A DNA stretch of 64,000 nucleotides, from contig CBDETS010000007.1 in the NCBI GenBank assembly GCA_965242975.1, forward strand, positions 4,774,001 through 4,838,000, read 5' to 3'. Positions 1 through 9,071 of the stretch are shown in pieces. Source of the DNA: JAPPHA01 sp965242975 (GTDB lineage: Bacteria > Pseudomonadota > Alphaproteobacteria > Rhodobacterales > Rhodobacteraceae). Both the position numbers and the translations under genes were made by a program. Numbering within the stretch: position 1 is the stretch's first letter; each line of letters opens with the position of its first letter. The notes beneath the pieces were generated by a model that searched no databases, was not told where the DNA came from, and saw only the letters and a program-made list of their open reading frames with translations.

Positions 1-62
1 AGGTGCTGATGGCGGGGACGACCCGCCGGAGGTACTACCTAGACCGGAGCGGACACACGGGG

Positions 63-125
63 GGCGCTCGGCGCTCGGCGCTCGGCGCTCGGCGCTCGGC
101 GCTCGGCGCTCGGCGCTCGGCGCTC
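63..125. repeat. Heptanucleotide tandem repeat (GGCGCTC)x9
   Basis: Nine perfect head-to-tail copies of GGCGCTC. The unit is 7 bp, so a copy-number change would shift any reading frame that crosses it. A 97-codon frame (3-296) runs through it but has low-complexity, unprotein-like composition, so I treat the tract as intergenic. It lies downstream of the DUF4338 gene that ends at 283. Confidence 0.9.
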
Positions 126-282
126 TTAATAATGCGAATCCGCCGCGTCAAGCTGTTTTCGCACTCCCGCTCCAATGTTATGGGCCCCCTCCCGACGGAC
201 AACGCACACGTTTCACGCCACTCCCGCGGCGCGGTGACGCACGGAACGGATTCTACCCAAAAGCTTGCCGAATGGTATGCGT

Positions 283-1125
283 TTAGTGTGAAATAATCAT
301 GAAATTATTGTCGATCTTAGTATTAATATCGTGAATATTGCCAAGAATGCCGCACCACGACCGTCGAGGGCAACCGGCCCAACCGCGAATCGGGCAGCAC
401 TTCCACCCCGCCGCCCGGTAGCTCAGGCCGGACTGTCCCGGCCCGGTGAAACTCTGCACAAGCACCGGACGCTCGCCGTAGGCCGCCGCCCAGTCATCGG
501 CAATCCGCTCCGCAGCCAGGCGCAGGACCCGGGAGGCAAGACCCTTCACACGGACACCGGGAAGCAGAAGGAAGCGATGGTTGCACACGACCTTGGCGAT
601 GTTGGTCACGCGGGCATCAGCCGACCAGCCGATGACGCCGTCGCGCGGACCAAGCTGGATCCCGGCCGCGGTGAAGCCGATGCCGCCCAGCACCCCGTCG
701 TGCTCCGAACGGACCCAGTACCGGACCTGCCCACCCGGCGGGCGGCGCCATCCCTCCGGATGATGGCTCTCGATCATCGCCTCCCAGCGGCGGCGGTCCT
801 CCGGTGCCGTCACCAACTCAAGCGACAGGGCACCGAGGTCCCGAAGCGGGCACGAGACAGAACGGTCGGGGAAGTCCGACGGGGGACGGGCATGGGGATC
901 GAATTCCAGCGCTTCCGCTTCCGGAAGACGCACACCCAGATTCTCCGCAAGTGCCGGCAGAAGCTTGCGCGCCGACGCAAGGCACAGCTTGCCGACACGG
1001 TTGGACCAGTTCTCCCGCTCGCAGAACTCGTGGGCCAGCGCCGTTCGTGACAACCCACCGCCGTTGCAGGCCGTCCCGAACCACTCTATCGTCTCCGACG
1101 AGACCTGTCGCATGCCAATCTGCAT
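283..1125 (-). CDS. DUF4338 / DruA-like protein, C-terminus possibly altered
   Basis: The central part (about residues 90-235) has the DUF4338 pattern: LGGIGFTAAG, then RDGVIGW, then HRFLLLPGVRVKGLASRVL, then a DW..YGERPVLVQSF block. DUF4338 is the family of Druantia DruA, but most stand-alone members sit in transposon-like settings and their activity is unknown. No other Druantia gene is nearby. The last 40 or so residues (after YRAAGW) are rich in Cys and Trp and do not resemble a family C-terminus, so a late frameshift is possible. The start could be 1125 or the Met at 1113. Confidence 0.6.
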   Translation of the reverse strand: MQIGMRQVSSETIEWFGTACNGGGLSRTALAHEFCERENWSNRVGKLCLASARKLLPALAENLGVRLPEAEALEFDPHARPPSDFPDRSVSCPLRDLGALSLELVTAPEDRRRWEAMIESHHPEGWRRPPGGQVRYWVRSEHDGVLGGIGFTAAGIQLGPRDGVIGWSADARVTNIAKVVCNHRFLLLPGVRVKGLASRVLRLAAERIADDWAAAYGERPVLVQSFTGPGQSGLSYRAAGWKCCPIRGWAGCPRRSWCGILGNIHDINTKIDNNFMIISH

Positions 1126-1357
1126 GACCGGGCGAATCGCACGAAATCAACCCAGAGTTAAGTGTGTGTGCTTGATAGGCCCGGGATGCCCGCGTCGAAC
1201 AGCCTGCGACCCGTGCAGCACCGGGAGGATTCGGGACATCGCCCGGTCGAGCCGTACTGTCCGCCGTGTCGGAAGTGCGGTGTGGCGTCCTATTGCCTGG
1301 CGCCCGCATTCGCCCTAACGTGGCTGGCAGCGGGGCCTTTTTTGCGTGGAGGTGACA

Positions 1358-2125
1358 ATGCATGAGGTACGCATGGCAATTCCCGCGGTAGCCATCTTCG
1401 CGGGACTTTCCCTTGCAGCCCCGGCACCAGCCCAGGTCGACCCGGTTGAAATCATCGATGCCGTGGAACGACTCTATCGCGGCGAATCCAGCCGTTCGGT
1501 CGCCACGATGCACGTCGTGACGGGTAACTGGGAGCGGACATTGTCAATGGAGGCCTGGTCCCTGGGTACCGACTTCTTCCTCGTCCGGCTCCGTTACCCG
1601 AAAAAGGAAGCGGGCACTGCGACCCTGAAGGCGGGGAACAACATCTGGAACTACTTGCCGAAGGTTGACCGCACCATCAAGATACCCGGCTCGATGATGG
1701 GCGGCTCATGGATGGGTTCGCACTTCACGAACGACGACCTGGTCAAGCAGAGCCGCCTTTCGGTAGATTACGATGTCACCTTGTCGTACGACGGGAAGGA
1801 CCCGAAAGGAACCGCTGTCTGGGATTTCATGCTCACGCCGAAAGCCGACGCTGCGGTTGTGTGGGGGCACGTCGAATACCGGGTGCGGCAGGGCGACCTG
1901 ATGCCCTTGTGGGCAAAGTTCTACGACGAGAAAGGTGAACTCGCCAGGACAATGGATTTCGGCGGCTTCAAGGAGTTTGACGCCCGGTTGCTTCCGAGCA
2001 CCGTGCGCATGCGCCCTGCCGACAAACCGGGCGAACACACAGTGGTGCGGTACGAGGAACTGGACTTCGATATCGAACTCGGGAAGCCATTCTTTTCGCT
2101 TCGCAACCTCAAGAAATCGCGCTGA
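1358..2125 (+). CDS. LolA-like outer-membrane lipoprotein-sorting protein
   Basis: About 255 residues with an N-terminal signal peptide ending near the AAPAPAQ segment, so it is predicted to be periplasmic. The body has the pattern of the 'outer membrane lipoprotein-sorting protein' family: TLSMEAWSLG, LRYPKK, NNIWNYLPKVDR and MMGGSWMGSHF. These proteins have a LolA-like half-barrel that carries acyl chains across the periplasm. The start at 1358 is chosen because GGAGGTGAC precedes it; Met 1373 is an alternative. It is the first gene of a five-gene operon with two permeases, an ATPase and a beta-barrel, so it is probably the soluble carrier of that system. Confidence 0.8.
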   Translation: MHEVRMAIPAVAIFAGLSLAAPAPAQVDPVEIIDAVERLYRGESSRSVATMHVVTGNWERTLSMEAWSLGTDFFLVRLRYPKKEAGTATLKAGNNIWNYLPKVDRTIKIPGSMMGGSWMGSHFTNDDLVKQSRLSVDYDVTLSYDGKDPKGTAVWDFMLTPKADAAVVWGHVEYRVRQGDLMPLWAKFYDEKGELARTMDFGGFKEFDARLLPSTVRMRPADKPGEHTVVRYEELDFDIELGKPFFSLRNLKKSR

Positions 2126-2134
2126 CGGCAGACC

Positions 2135-3397
2135 GTGCCGATTGCACCTTCATGGGCACGAATCGGATGGCGCAACATCCACCGGAATCCCAGGCGGACC
2201 ATCCTGACCGCAAGCGGCCTCGCCGTGGGATATTTCGCGGTCGTGTTCATGATCGGCTGGACAGGCGGCATGAGCGAGGAACTGATCGAGAACGCGACGT
2301 CCCTGGTCGGAAGCCAGGTCGAGATTCATGACGAAGACTACCTGCCGGACAGGGGGCTCTACGACACCATTGGCGGCCGGCAGGGCGTGGACGTGGACAA
2401 ACTGCTCGACGCGGTGGACGCGGACCCGGCAGTGGCGGCGTCCACTCCACGGGTTTTTGCGGGCGGTCTCGTCAGTTCGGGAGACTCGACCTCCGCGGTG
2501 ATGCTGTTCGGTGTTGACGTTGAGCGGGAAACGCGCGTCAGCAGGTTCCTGAACCGCCTCGAACGCGGCCGTGTTCCCACGCCGGATGCGGGCGAACTGG
2601 TCGTCGGAACCGAAACGGCACGTCAGCTGAACATTGATGTCGGAAACGAAGTCGTGCTCGTTGCACCGGGAGCGGACGGCTCCCTGGCGAACGGGCTTTT
2701 CACCGTTTCCGGCATTTTCTCGACCGGTCTCCCTGATCTCGACAACGGTTTCGCGGTCATGCCGATCGGAGAGCTCCAGGACTTCGTCGTGCTTTCGGCG
2801 GGCCGCATTCACGAGGTTGCGGTCGCCGTGCGGAACCCGACCGAAGCCGGCATGACCGCCCTGCGCCTGGAGACGGTTCTTGCCGACCATGCCATGGGCA
2901 TCGAAGCATCGCCCTGGACCGAGCTCTACCCGGTGGTGGTGGATTATGTGGGGCTGACGGATCGCGTGCACTGGATCACTCTTGCAATCGTATTCGCGAT
3001 CGCCGTTTTTGGCGTGGCGAACACGATGCTGCTGGCAACCTTCGAACGGAGGCGGGAATTCGCCGTCATGCTTGCTCTTGGGGCCTCTCCGCGGTCGATT
3101 GCCGGTGCAGTGGTCACGGAATCATGTGCAATCGGCGTCGTGAGCCTTGCGATCGGTGCCGCCGTGACATTCCCGCTCATGGTCTGGTGGCACGCGGCGC
3201 CGCCAAGCCTCGAGTGGCTCTACGGAAACACGACGATCGGCGGTGTCCTGATAACGCCGAGTCTGCGGGTTGCTTACGACGTGTCTGCCTGGCTCCTGGC
3301 AACTGCGGCACTCCTGTCGACAACCGTTGTGGCTGCGGCCTACCCGGCATTGAGGGCGGCGATGATATCGCCGGCAGACACCCTGTCCGGGGTTTGA
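2135..3397 (+). CDS. FtsX/MacB-type ABC transporter permease 1
   Basis: 420 residues from a GTG start 9 bp after the previous stop. The N-terminus has the MacB/LolC pattern WRNIHRNPRRTILT followed by a membrane segment. A large periplasmic domain follows (about residues 45-270), then three C-terminal membrane segments; FGVANTMLLATFERRREFAVMLALG is the conserved first one with its cytoplasmic coupling helix. Permeases of this type use ATP for mechanical work on periplasmic substrates such as lipoproteins. It pairs with the next permease and the ATPase. Confidence 0.85.
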   Translation: MPIAPSWARIGWRNIHRNPRRTILTASGLAVGYFAVVFMIGWTGGMSEELIENATSLVGSQVEIHDEDYLPDRGLYDTIGGRQGVDVDKLLDAVDADPAVAASTPRVFAGGLVSSGDSTSAVMLFGVDVERETRVSRFLNRLERGRVPTPDAGELVVGTETARQLNIDVGNEVVLVAPGADGSLANGLFTVSGIFSTGLPDLDNGFAVMPIGELQDFVVLSAGRIHEVAVAVRNPTEAGMTALRLETVLADHAMGIEASPWTELYPVVVDYVGLTDRVHWITLAIVFAIAVFGVANTMLLATFERRREFAVMLALGASPRSIAGAVVTESCAIGVVSLAIGAAVTFPLMVWWHAAPPSLEWLYGNTTIGGVLITPSLRVAYDVSAWLLATAALLSTTVVAAAYPALRAAMISPADTLSGV

Positions 3398-3399
3398 GC

Positions 3400-4701
3400 A
3401 TGGCGGCGCAGAACTCTCCGTTTCGCCGCCTGCCACCATGGCGTGTCTCGGCAATGCTGGCGTTTCGCGGACTCCGGAGAAACGTCAGGCGAACGATTCT
3501 CACTGCAGCCGCGATGATTCTCGGGGGCGGGATGCTGATTCTCGCTTTCAGCATGGCCGACGGGGGACAGGAGATGTGGATCCGCGAGGCCGCGCGTATG
3601 GGAACCGGGCACATCACGATTGAACGGCCGGAATTCCGGACAGCGCGCAGGATCGAGAACCGCCTTTCGCCGGTGGTCCGCGAAGCGGTAACGCGGGCGC
3701 TCTCGGCACCCGAAATTGCTCCATCCGTCGAGGCCGCCTCTGCCAGAATCAGCATTGGCGGGCTTGCCAGTTCGGCCGCAGGAGCGCGCCCGGTCCGGAT
3801 TTCGGCCGTCGAACCGGACGCAGAGGCCCGGATTTCGACCATCGACACGAAGGTGGTCGCGGGAAGATACCTGCAGGATGATGACAGGTCACTCGCGTTC
3901 GTTGGTGTGCAGCTTGCGGCAAGCCTTGGCCTTGAGCCCGGCTCAAGGTTCGTCGTGCAGGCGGAGGATGCGCATGGCGGGATCGCCTCCCAGCTGTTGC
4001 GTGTCGTGGGCGTCTTCCGCAGCGGAGTTCCGGAAATCGACCAGACGACCGTGCACGTTCCCTTGGCCACGGCCGATGCGTGGCTCGATTCGGGGGGCGG
4101 AGTTACGAACGTGAATCTTGTCCTGGAGCACAGCACACTCGTACCCGGGACCGTGGACACTCTCGCACGGTCCCTGGGGGAACATGTCGACCGGGGACAG
4201 GTCACCGTCCTGAGCTGGAAGGAAGCGAATCCCGCGCTGGCTTCCGGGGTTGCGCTGGACGACTTCAGCGGCTCGCTCGTACAGGCGTTGCTGTTCACCA
4301 TAATCGCCTTCGGTATCATGAACACCGTCCTGATGTCGGTCCTGCACCGCCACAGGGAATTTGGGGTCTTGCGGGCGATCGGCATGACGCCCGCCCAGAC
4401 GGGCGTCATCGTCCTGATCGAGGGAATGACCCTTACGCTGGTCAGCGGAGTACTGGGCGTCGGCCTCGGCACGTTCCTGGTCTGGTACTTCTGGGGAGAC
4501 GGTCTCGACCTGACGGGAACGGTCGAGCAGATGACAGCCTCCGGCGTCATGTTTGAACCGATTATCGTCCCGGAATTCCGTTTCGAGCGGTACGTTCAAT
4601 CTCTCGGTTTCATTCTGGTGGTCGGCACGATCTCTTCGGTCTATCCTGCGGTGCGGGCGGCAAGGATCGATGTCACCGAGGTCCTGAAATTTGATCGCTG
4701 A
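3400..4701 (+). CDS. FtsX/MacB-type ABC transporter permease 2
   Basis: 433 residues starting at ATG 3400, right after the previous stop. It has the same architecture as permease 1: FRGLRRNVRRTILTAA then a first membrane helix, a periplasmic domain of about 250 residues, and FGIMNTVLMSVLHRHREFGVLRAIG before the last helices. The C-terminus (YPAVRAARIDVTEVLKFD) matches MacB-type permeases. Two different permeases plus one ATPase suggests a heterodimeric LolCDE-like transporter. The end overlaps the region where the ATPase begins. Confidence 0.85.
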   Translation: MAAQNSPFRRLPPWRVSAMLAFRGLRRNVRRTILTAAAMILGGGMLILAFSMADGGQEMWIREAARMGTGHITIERPEFRTARRIENRLSPVVREAVTRALSAPEIAPSVEAASARISIGGLASSAAGARPVRISAVEPDAEARISTIDTKVVAGRYLQDDDRSLAFVGVQLAASLGLEPGSRFVVQAEDAHGGIASQLLRVVGVFRSGVPEIDQTTVHVPLATADAWLDSGGGVTNVNLVLEHSTLVPGTVDTLARSLGEHVDRGQVTVLSWKEANPALASGVALDDFSGSLVQALLFTIIAFGIMNTVLMSVLHRHREFGVLRAIGMTPAQTGVIVLIEGMTLTLVSGVLGVGLGTFLVWYFWGDGLDLTGTVEQMTASGVMFEPIIVPEFRFERYVQSLGFILVVGTISSVYPAVRAARIDVTEVLKFDR

Positions 4702-4723
4702 AAACGATGCCCGTGAACGAACA

Positions 4724-5419
4724 ATGAACGACGACACGGCTGCGCAAACGGTACACGCCTGGAAGACGTTCAGGCAGGCGACGGAAGAGGTCCACGCGGT
4801 CCGTGACTTGAGCCTTTCAATCAACCGCGGTGAGTTCACCGCGCTTGCCGGGCCCTCGGGCTCGGGCAAGACCACTCTTCTCAACCTGATCGGCGGCCTG
4901 ACTCGACCAACGAGGGGCAAGGTCTGGATTGCCGGAGAAGACATCAGCCGGATGCCGCAACGCAAACTTGCCCGGTTCCGGCTCAGCAAGGTCGGCTTCG
5001 TTTTCCAGGCGTACAACCTCCTGCCCGTGCTCTCCGCAATGGAAAACGCGGAATTTCCGATGTTGCTCCAGGGGTTGGACGCCGAAGAGCGCCGGTCCCG
5101 TGTCGGGGCACTCTTCGAGCGTACCGGGCTCAAGGGCCTGGAGAACAGGCGGCCCGGGAAGTTGTCCGGCGGCCAGCAACAGCGGGTCGCCGTCATCCGG
5201 GCGGTCGCGAGCGAGCCCGCCCTCGTGCTCGCGGACGAGCCGACGGCCAACCTGGATTCGGCGACGAGTGATGCCCTGCTTGACCTCATGAGTGAACTGA
5301 ACCGCGATCTCGGGGTTACGTTCGTGTTCGCGACGCATGACTCCAGGGTCATGAACCGGTCGCGCCGCCTCGTGAACATGGTGGACGGCGGAATAGAATC
5401 CGACGACTCGCGACCGTGA
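4724..5419 (+). CDS. LolD/MacB-type ABC transporter ATP-binding protein
   Basis: 231 residues. Walker A is GPSGSGKT, the Q-loop lies in VGFVFQAYNL, the signature is LSGGQQQRVA, Walker B is LVLADEP, and the H-loop is FATHD. The long Q-loop region followed by NLLPVLSAMEN is typical of the LolD/MacB group. A TTG at 4691, overlapping the end of permease 2, would add 11 residues; ATG 4724 fits family length better, though its ribosome site is weak. It should power the two FtsX-type permeases upstream. Confidence 0.88.
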   Translation: MNDDTAAQTVHAWKTFRQATEEVHAVRDLSLSINRGEFTALAGPSGSGKTTLLNLIGGLTRPTRGKVWIAGEDISRMPQRKLARFRLSKVGFVFQAYNLLPVLSAMENAEFPMLLQGLDAEERRSRVGALFERTGLKGLENRRPGKLSGGQQQRVAVIRAVASEPALVLADEPTANLDSATSDALLDLMSELNRDLGVTFVFATHDSRVMNRSRRLVNMVDGGIESDDSRP

Positions 5420-6573
5420 ATGCCTGCCGGGGAGTTCTCGCGTTCGCGGCAACGGCGGCGGCGGTAGCGATGGGGTATCCCCCTGGCGCCACGGCAGCTG
5501 ACGTTTCCGGCTACGTCCAATCGACCTTGGCGACCCACGGCGGTACACGCAGCGGCGAAGCCGAGTGGTTCAATGGATTCCGCATCGCTCTGAACCAGGA
5601 TCTCGGTGTGCTGAGACAGGAACTGGCGTACCAGTTCGACATTGATGTCACCGGGCCGAGGCAGGACGGCAGCACCGACTGGATCGACCTCCAGGGGACG
5701 CTGTCACGGGGTGAGCACGTGCAGGTCCGCCATCGAATCGACAGGTTGCAATTCATGTGGAGCCCCGGGGAGTTCGTCGACCTGAATGTTGGCAGGCAGG
5801 CGATTTCCTGGGGCACAACCATCTACCTTACGCCGGCCGATCCCTTCGTCCCCTTTTCTCCTTCCGACACGTTCCGGCAATACCGCCGAGGAATCGATGC
5901 CCTCCGCGTGCGCGCATATCCGGATTCGCTGAGTGAAATGGACCTGGTCGTGCGTCCGAGCCAGCTCGGGGGGAGGGAGGAACTGACGGTTCTCGGTCGC
6001 ATGCTGACGACCTGGAAGGACTGGGAAATCTCGGCATGGGGTGGGTCCCTCTACGGGGACGCCGCGGTCGCCTTCGGCTCGGCCGGCGAGATTGCCGACT
6101 GGGCCGTTCGCTTCGAAGCCGTATTCAGGGACTGGGAAGGCCGGACAGTCGGGCGCGGCGCGTTCGGAATCTTCCGGATATTCCAGATCGCCGACCGCGA
6201 CCTCGGCCTCGTCCTTGAATACCAGCGCGACGGCTTCGGGGCAGCCAGTCCGCAGGACCATGAAAACCTGCTGACGTCCGATCCGTACCGTCGCGGCGAA
6301 ATGCAGACGGTCGAGCGGGACCAGGTCCTGGTACGCCTGGACTACCAGGTTCACCCGCTCTGGGAGATCACCGGGCAGGTGCTCTGGAACGCGAACTCGG
6401 GCAGCGCTGTCATTGCGCCGGGATTCACGTTCTCCGCAAGTGACGATGTCGTTCTCACGGGGAACATTTTTGCCGCCATCGGCGAACAGATGCCGGAAAA
6501 GGCGCGTGCGGCAGAGACAGGAAGCCGGGCCGGACGCGCGCGTGCGTTCCTGTCACTGACCTGGCACTTCTGA
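5416..6573 (+). CDS. Outer-membrane beta-barrel protein of the ABC operon
   Basis: 385 residues from a GTG start overlapping the ATPase stop (GTGA). It has a signal peptide ending near the GATAADV segment. The body is a series of alternating amphipathic strands with many Trp/Tyr and short turns, and the chain ends in W-H-F, the terminal aromatic signature recognised by the BAM complex. It resembles DUF1302/DUF1329-neighbourhood barrels, but I cannot name a subfamily. Placed last in the operon, it could be the outer-membrane partner of the LolA-like carrier and the two permeases. Confidence 0.7.
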   Translation: MNACRGVLAFAATAAAVAMGYPPGATAADVSGYVQSTLATHGGTRSGEAEWFNGFRIALNQDLGVLRQELAYQFDIDVTGPRQDGSTDWIDLQGTLSRGEHVQVRHRIDRLQFMWSPGEFVDLNVGRQAISWGTTIYLTPADPFVPFSPSDTFRQYRRGIDALRVRAYPDSLSEMDLVVRPSQLGGREELTVLGRMLTTWKDWEISAWGGSLYGDAAVAFGSAGEIADWAVRFEAVFRDWEGRTVGRGAFGIFRIFQIADRDLGLVLEYQRDGFGAASPQDHENLLTSDPYRRGEMQTVERDQVLVRLDYQVHPLWEITGQVLWNANSGSAVIAPGFTFSASDDVVLTGNIFAAIGEQMPEKARAAETGSRAGRARAFLSLTWHF

Positions 6574-6582
6574 CGAACCTTC

Positions 6583-6597
6583 ACGGGGAGACCCCGT
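6583..6597 (+). terminator. Possible weak terminator after the ABC operon
   Basis: ACGGGG-AGA-CCCCGT can form a 6-bp hairpin 10 bp after the beta-barrel stop codon. It is not followed by a T run, so if it works it is not a canonical intrinsic terminator. Confidence 0.3.
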
Positions 6598-7161
6598 AAT
6601 TCCCCGTCCGTCACGGCGATGGCCGAAACAAGGGGGATCCGTTGGGCACCAGGCAGGCCCTGCGAAGCCGAACCACGGAAACTCGGACGCCCTGTCCCGC
6701 GTCCGCGTCCGCAGCGCGTGTCCCGGAAAGCAGGCCCCGGGTTTCGCCGGGGCATTTGCACCGTTGACGGCAAGGGTGGCCAGTCCAACGAGCAGCGCGG
6801 CAACACCGCGTGCAGGGGCAGCCGTTGGCGGTCACCTTGCCTGCGTCCATTGTTCCGATCGGCCTGAGGCCTCGTCGTTTGAAGGCCGATTGGCGCACGC
6901 TGGCGCGGAACGGCCGAAGGAATGCTGTTCGGTCATCAAGACCAAACGCCCAGAGGCATTGAACGTCCCGGAAGAGCTTCAGGCTCCGTGTCGATGCCAC
7001 CGACGCCGTACCCCGGTCATGGGCCGAGTTTCAGGGAAACAGGAAATTGGTCACGGGTTCACGATTGAGAGCGGTGTTCCGTGTTCCGTGTTTGCTTGGC
7101 CATGTCGGCGTTACGTCCTGGGGGTGCGATCTGGATGGCGGCGACCTTTCGGGGCCGCATT
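6598..7161. other. Intergenic, no recognisable gene
   Basis: Frames here are short and Cys/Arg-rich, without family patterns or ribosome sites. Its right part contains the first copy of a diverged repeat (7058-7143). Confidence 0.6.
7058..7143 (+). repeat. Diverged repeat, copy 1
   Basis: Starts TTCACGATTGAGA and shares the blocks GTTCCGTG, ACGTCCTG and GATGGCGG, in the same order, with 9620-9699. The copies differ by substitutions and small gaps. Possibly an old short mobile repeat. Confidence 0.55.
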
Positions 7162-7647
7162 TCAATCATTCCACCAAACAACGCCGGCAGTTACAGCGTC
7201 AACTCCCCAACCGACCGAGATGACGAAAGACATCGCGACAAGCAGGAAGCACACCCGATTTGCGAACATCACTGCCGATTTCTGACGGAGTATCCTCGGG
7301 CCTTCCTGTCGGAAAGGCAGGGGGGCATGGTTCATTGTAACTGAGAACACCAGAATCTCCGCATCGTCGAACAGATGATGCCAACGCATGAAGTACCAGT
7401 AGGTATGGCATGCAAGGACCATGATGCAGACGGTAAGCACACCCATCGCCCCATTGGCCCTCACTCCAAACACCTCCAGATCCTGCGGTCCGGCGCCAGC
7501 CATGCAGGCCGCAACGACGATTCCGCCCAAGGCCAGATTGTTCCTGCGCGCGATCCGTGCGCCTTCACTCTCCTGGATTCGGTCTTCATCGTGCCCGTCA
7601 CCATTTCCCGGATCATAGGTCCGCCACAGGCCCAGTATCAGGAACAT
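7162..7647 (-). CDS. Small integral membrane protein, unknown function
   Basis: 161 residues if started at Met 7647. Three hydrophobic stretches can be seen: LALGGIVVAACMAGAG, then MGVLTVCIMVLACHTYWYF, then a C-terminal pair around VCFLLVAMSFVISVGW and GVDAVTAGVVWW. A charged soluble segment precedes the first. I recognise no family. A longer frame from 7743 adds a basic N-terminus that looks non-coding. It could be a chance frame; the ordered hydrophobic pattern is the main support. Confidence 0.45.
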   Translation of the reverse strand: MFLILGLWRTYDPGNGDGHDEDRIQESEGARIARRNNLALGGIVVAACMAGAGPQDLEVFGVRANGAMGVLTVCIMVLACHTYWYFMRWHHLFDDAEILVFSVTMNHAPLPFRQEGPRILRQKSAVMFANRVCFLLVAMSFVISVGWGVDAVTAGVVWWND

Positions 7648-7743
7648 CGCCCTGCTCGACGTACATTTGAAAGCGTTAACCGCCAATCTCCTTTCCTTCC
7701 TTTTTCGTTCACTTCGAGAGTCCCTTCGACAGAAGATCGACAA

Positions 7744-8669
7744 GCCTGACGGAGCGCAAGAACTCGATCCGCGCCGGTTTGTTCAGCTGCAGCCTGGCGG
7801 GTCCGGTGCTCCTGGCGACCTGGTTCGGTTCGCACGAATCCGGGACCGTGTCCTTCCTCTGTCCGGATGTCGGAAGTAACTGCGGTCGGATGTGGTGGAC
7901 AGGCCGGGTGTCGTAAGCGGTAGGAATCCCGTCCGTTGCCCGCCGTTTCCATTACAATCCACTTTCCCACGGCGTACTTGCCCGGGTCCGCGGTCTCAGC
8001 TTTTGGGACCATTTGCCGCTACGAACCTGATTGACTCCTGAGACGGAAATGACGGATTCGTTGCGCTCGCGGAGCCGATGCAGGTTCGGTGCTTCAGGTT
8101 CAATCTCGAAGTCTAACTCGCGGTCGCCTCCCCGGACATGGTGCCGGACACGTTGGACGACGTCATGAAATGCGTGACCGGAGTTCTTGAGATGCTGAAG
8201 TGAGTAGTGAGTAATGGAGCAATCGATGTGGAACTGGAACAGCGGGATCGCTGCCAGGTCTCTGGAAACGCATGATCGAATATCAGGAAAGGCCGCCAAC
8301 AAGCGAGGACCGACTCAACGGGGAGAAGACCGAAAAGCCTTGAATCCAGAACGTTGGCAGAGTCGCCCTTATGGTGCAGTCCGAGGCGTGCGTCGTGGCC
8401 ACCAAACGCTCTATCACAGGACAACCATTTGAATTGGCCGGATTGGAGAGCACGGGATCGAACCGCAACCCGTGAGCAGAGAGGGCGAATAGAACGTCAC
8501 GTATTCGGCATCTGCGAGATCCACAGCGAAGTAGAAATCAACCGGTACATTGCCCCCTGTTTTGACTATCACCTGATCGCGGAACGCGGCCGCCACAGCA
8601 AGATTCAGGCAAAGAACTGCCACCGTTACAATCCGTTTGCTGCTGGGTGGCAAGGCGCGGGGCATCCGC
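7744..8669. other. Intergenic, no convincing gene
   Basis: About 900 bp with only short overlapping frames on both strands. A reverse-strand frame at 8414-8665, just downstream of vapC, has a signal-like N-terminus but no family pattern. A tRNA-like 3' fragment around 8445-8470 does not fold into a whole tRNA. Confidence 0.5.
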
Positions 8670-9071
8670 TCAGACGAACAACTCCACTCCTTCGGCGGCG
8701 GCGGCTTCGTTCAATCGCCGGTCGAGGCTTGCCAGCGCGCAGCCCTCGCGGATCGCGAGTTCAAGATAGCTCGCATCATAGGCCGTCAGGCGGTGCGCGC
8801 GTGCCAGCGCCATGACCTCCCGGTCGTCGGATTCCTCTGCACACCGGATGCGAAGCCGCCGCAGTCGCGTCATGGATGCCTCGGCGTGGTGCGCGTCAAT
8901 GCGCCTCCGGCGCTCCGCGCTTAGCAACAGATTGCGAAGCTCGTGCCAGAATACATCCGGTACCTTCGCCGTTTCTTCGCCCAACCTATCCAGCGCGAGG
9001 TCGGCAACTTCCGCTTCTTCGTCCGGCAGCACCCACGCGGCTGCCACCGAGGCATCGGGAACGAACGCCAT
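8670..9071 (-). CDS. vapC: VapC-type PIN-domain toxin
   Basis: 133 residues with the PIN-domain acidic residues in place: Asp6 in VPDASVAA, Glu in FWHELRN, Asp in TAYDASYLELA and Asp in ALASLDRRL. VapC proteins are Mg-dependent ribonucleases, often cutting initiator tRNA or the rRNA sarcin-ricin loop. The start overlaps the stop of the upstream antitoxin gene (TGATG), so the two are translationally coupled. Confidence 0.88.
   Translation of the reverse strand: MAFVPDASVAAAWVLPDEEAEVADLALDRLGEETAKVPDVFWHELRNLLLSAERRRRIDAHHAEASMTRLRRLRIRCAEESDDREVMALARAHRLTAYDASYLELAIREGCALASLDRRLNEAAAAEGVELFV

Noticed and set aside
3..296. 97-codon frame through the heptanucleotide repeat
   Set aside because: The protein is a translated 7-bp repeat with no ribosome site or family features.
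283..1125. Full Druantia defence system
   Set aside because: Only a DruA-like gene is present; no DruB-E or helicase partner lies beside it in the window.
3943..5538. Long minus-strand frames opposite the ABC transporter genes
   Set aside because: They mirror the permease and ATPase genes, whose motifs are unmistakable on the plus strand.
8440..8475. tRNA-like T-arm (minus strand, GGTTCGATCCC)
   Set aside because: No matching anticodon or D arm follows and the T-stem needs wobble pairs; at most a fragment, and no integrase is nearby.
8414..8665. 83-codon minus-strand frame just after vapC with signal-like start
   Set aside because: No ribosome site or family pattern; composition is compatible with chance.
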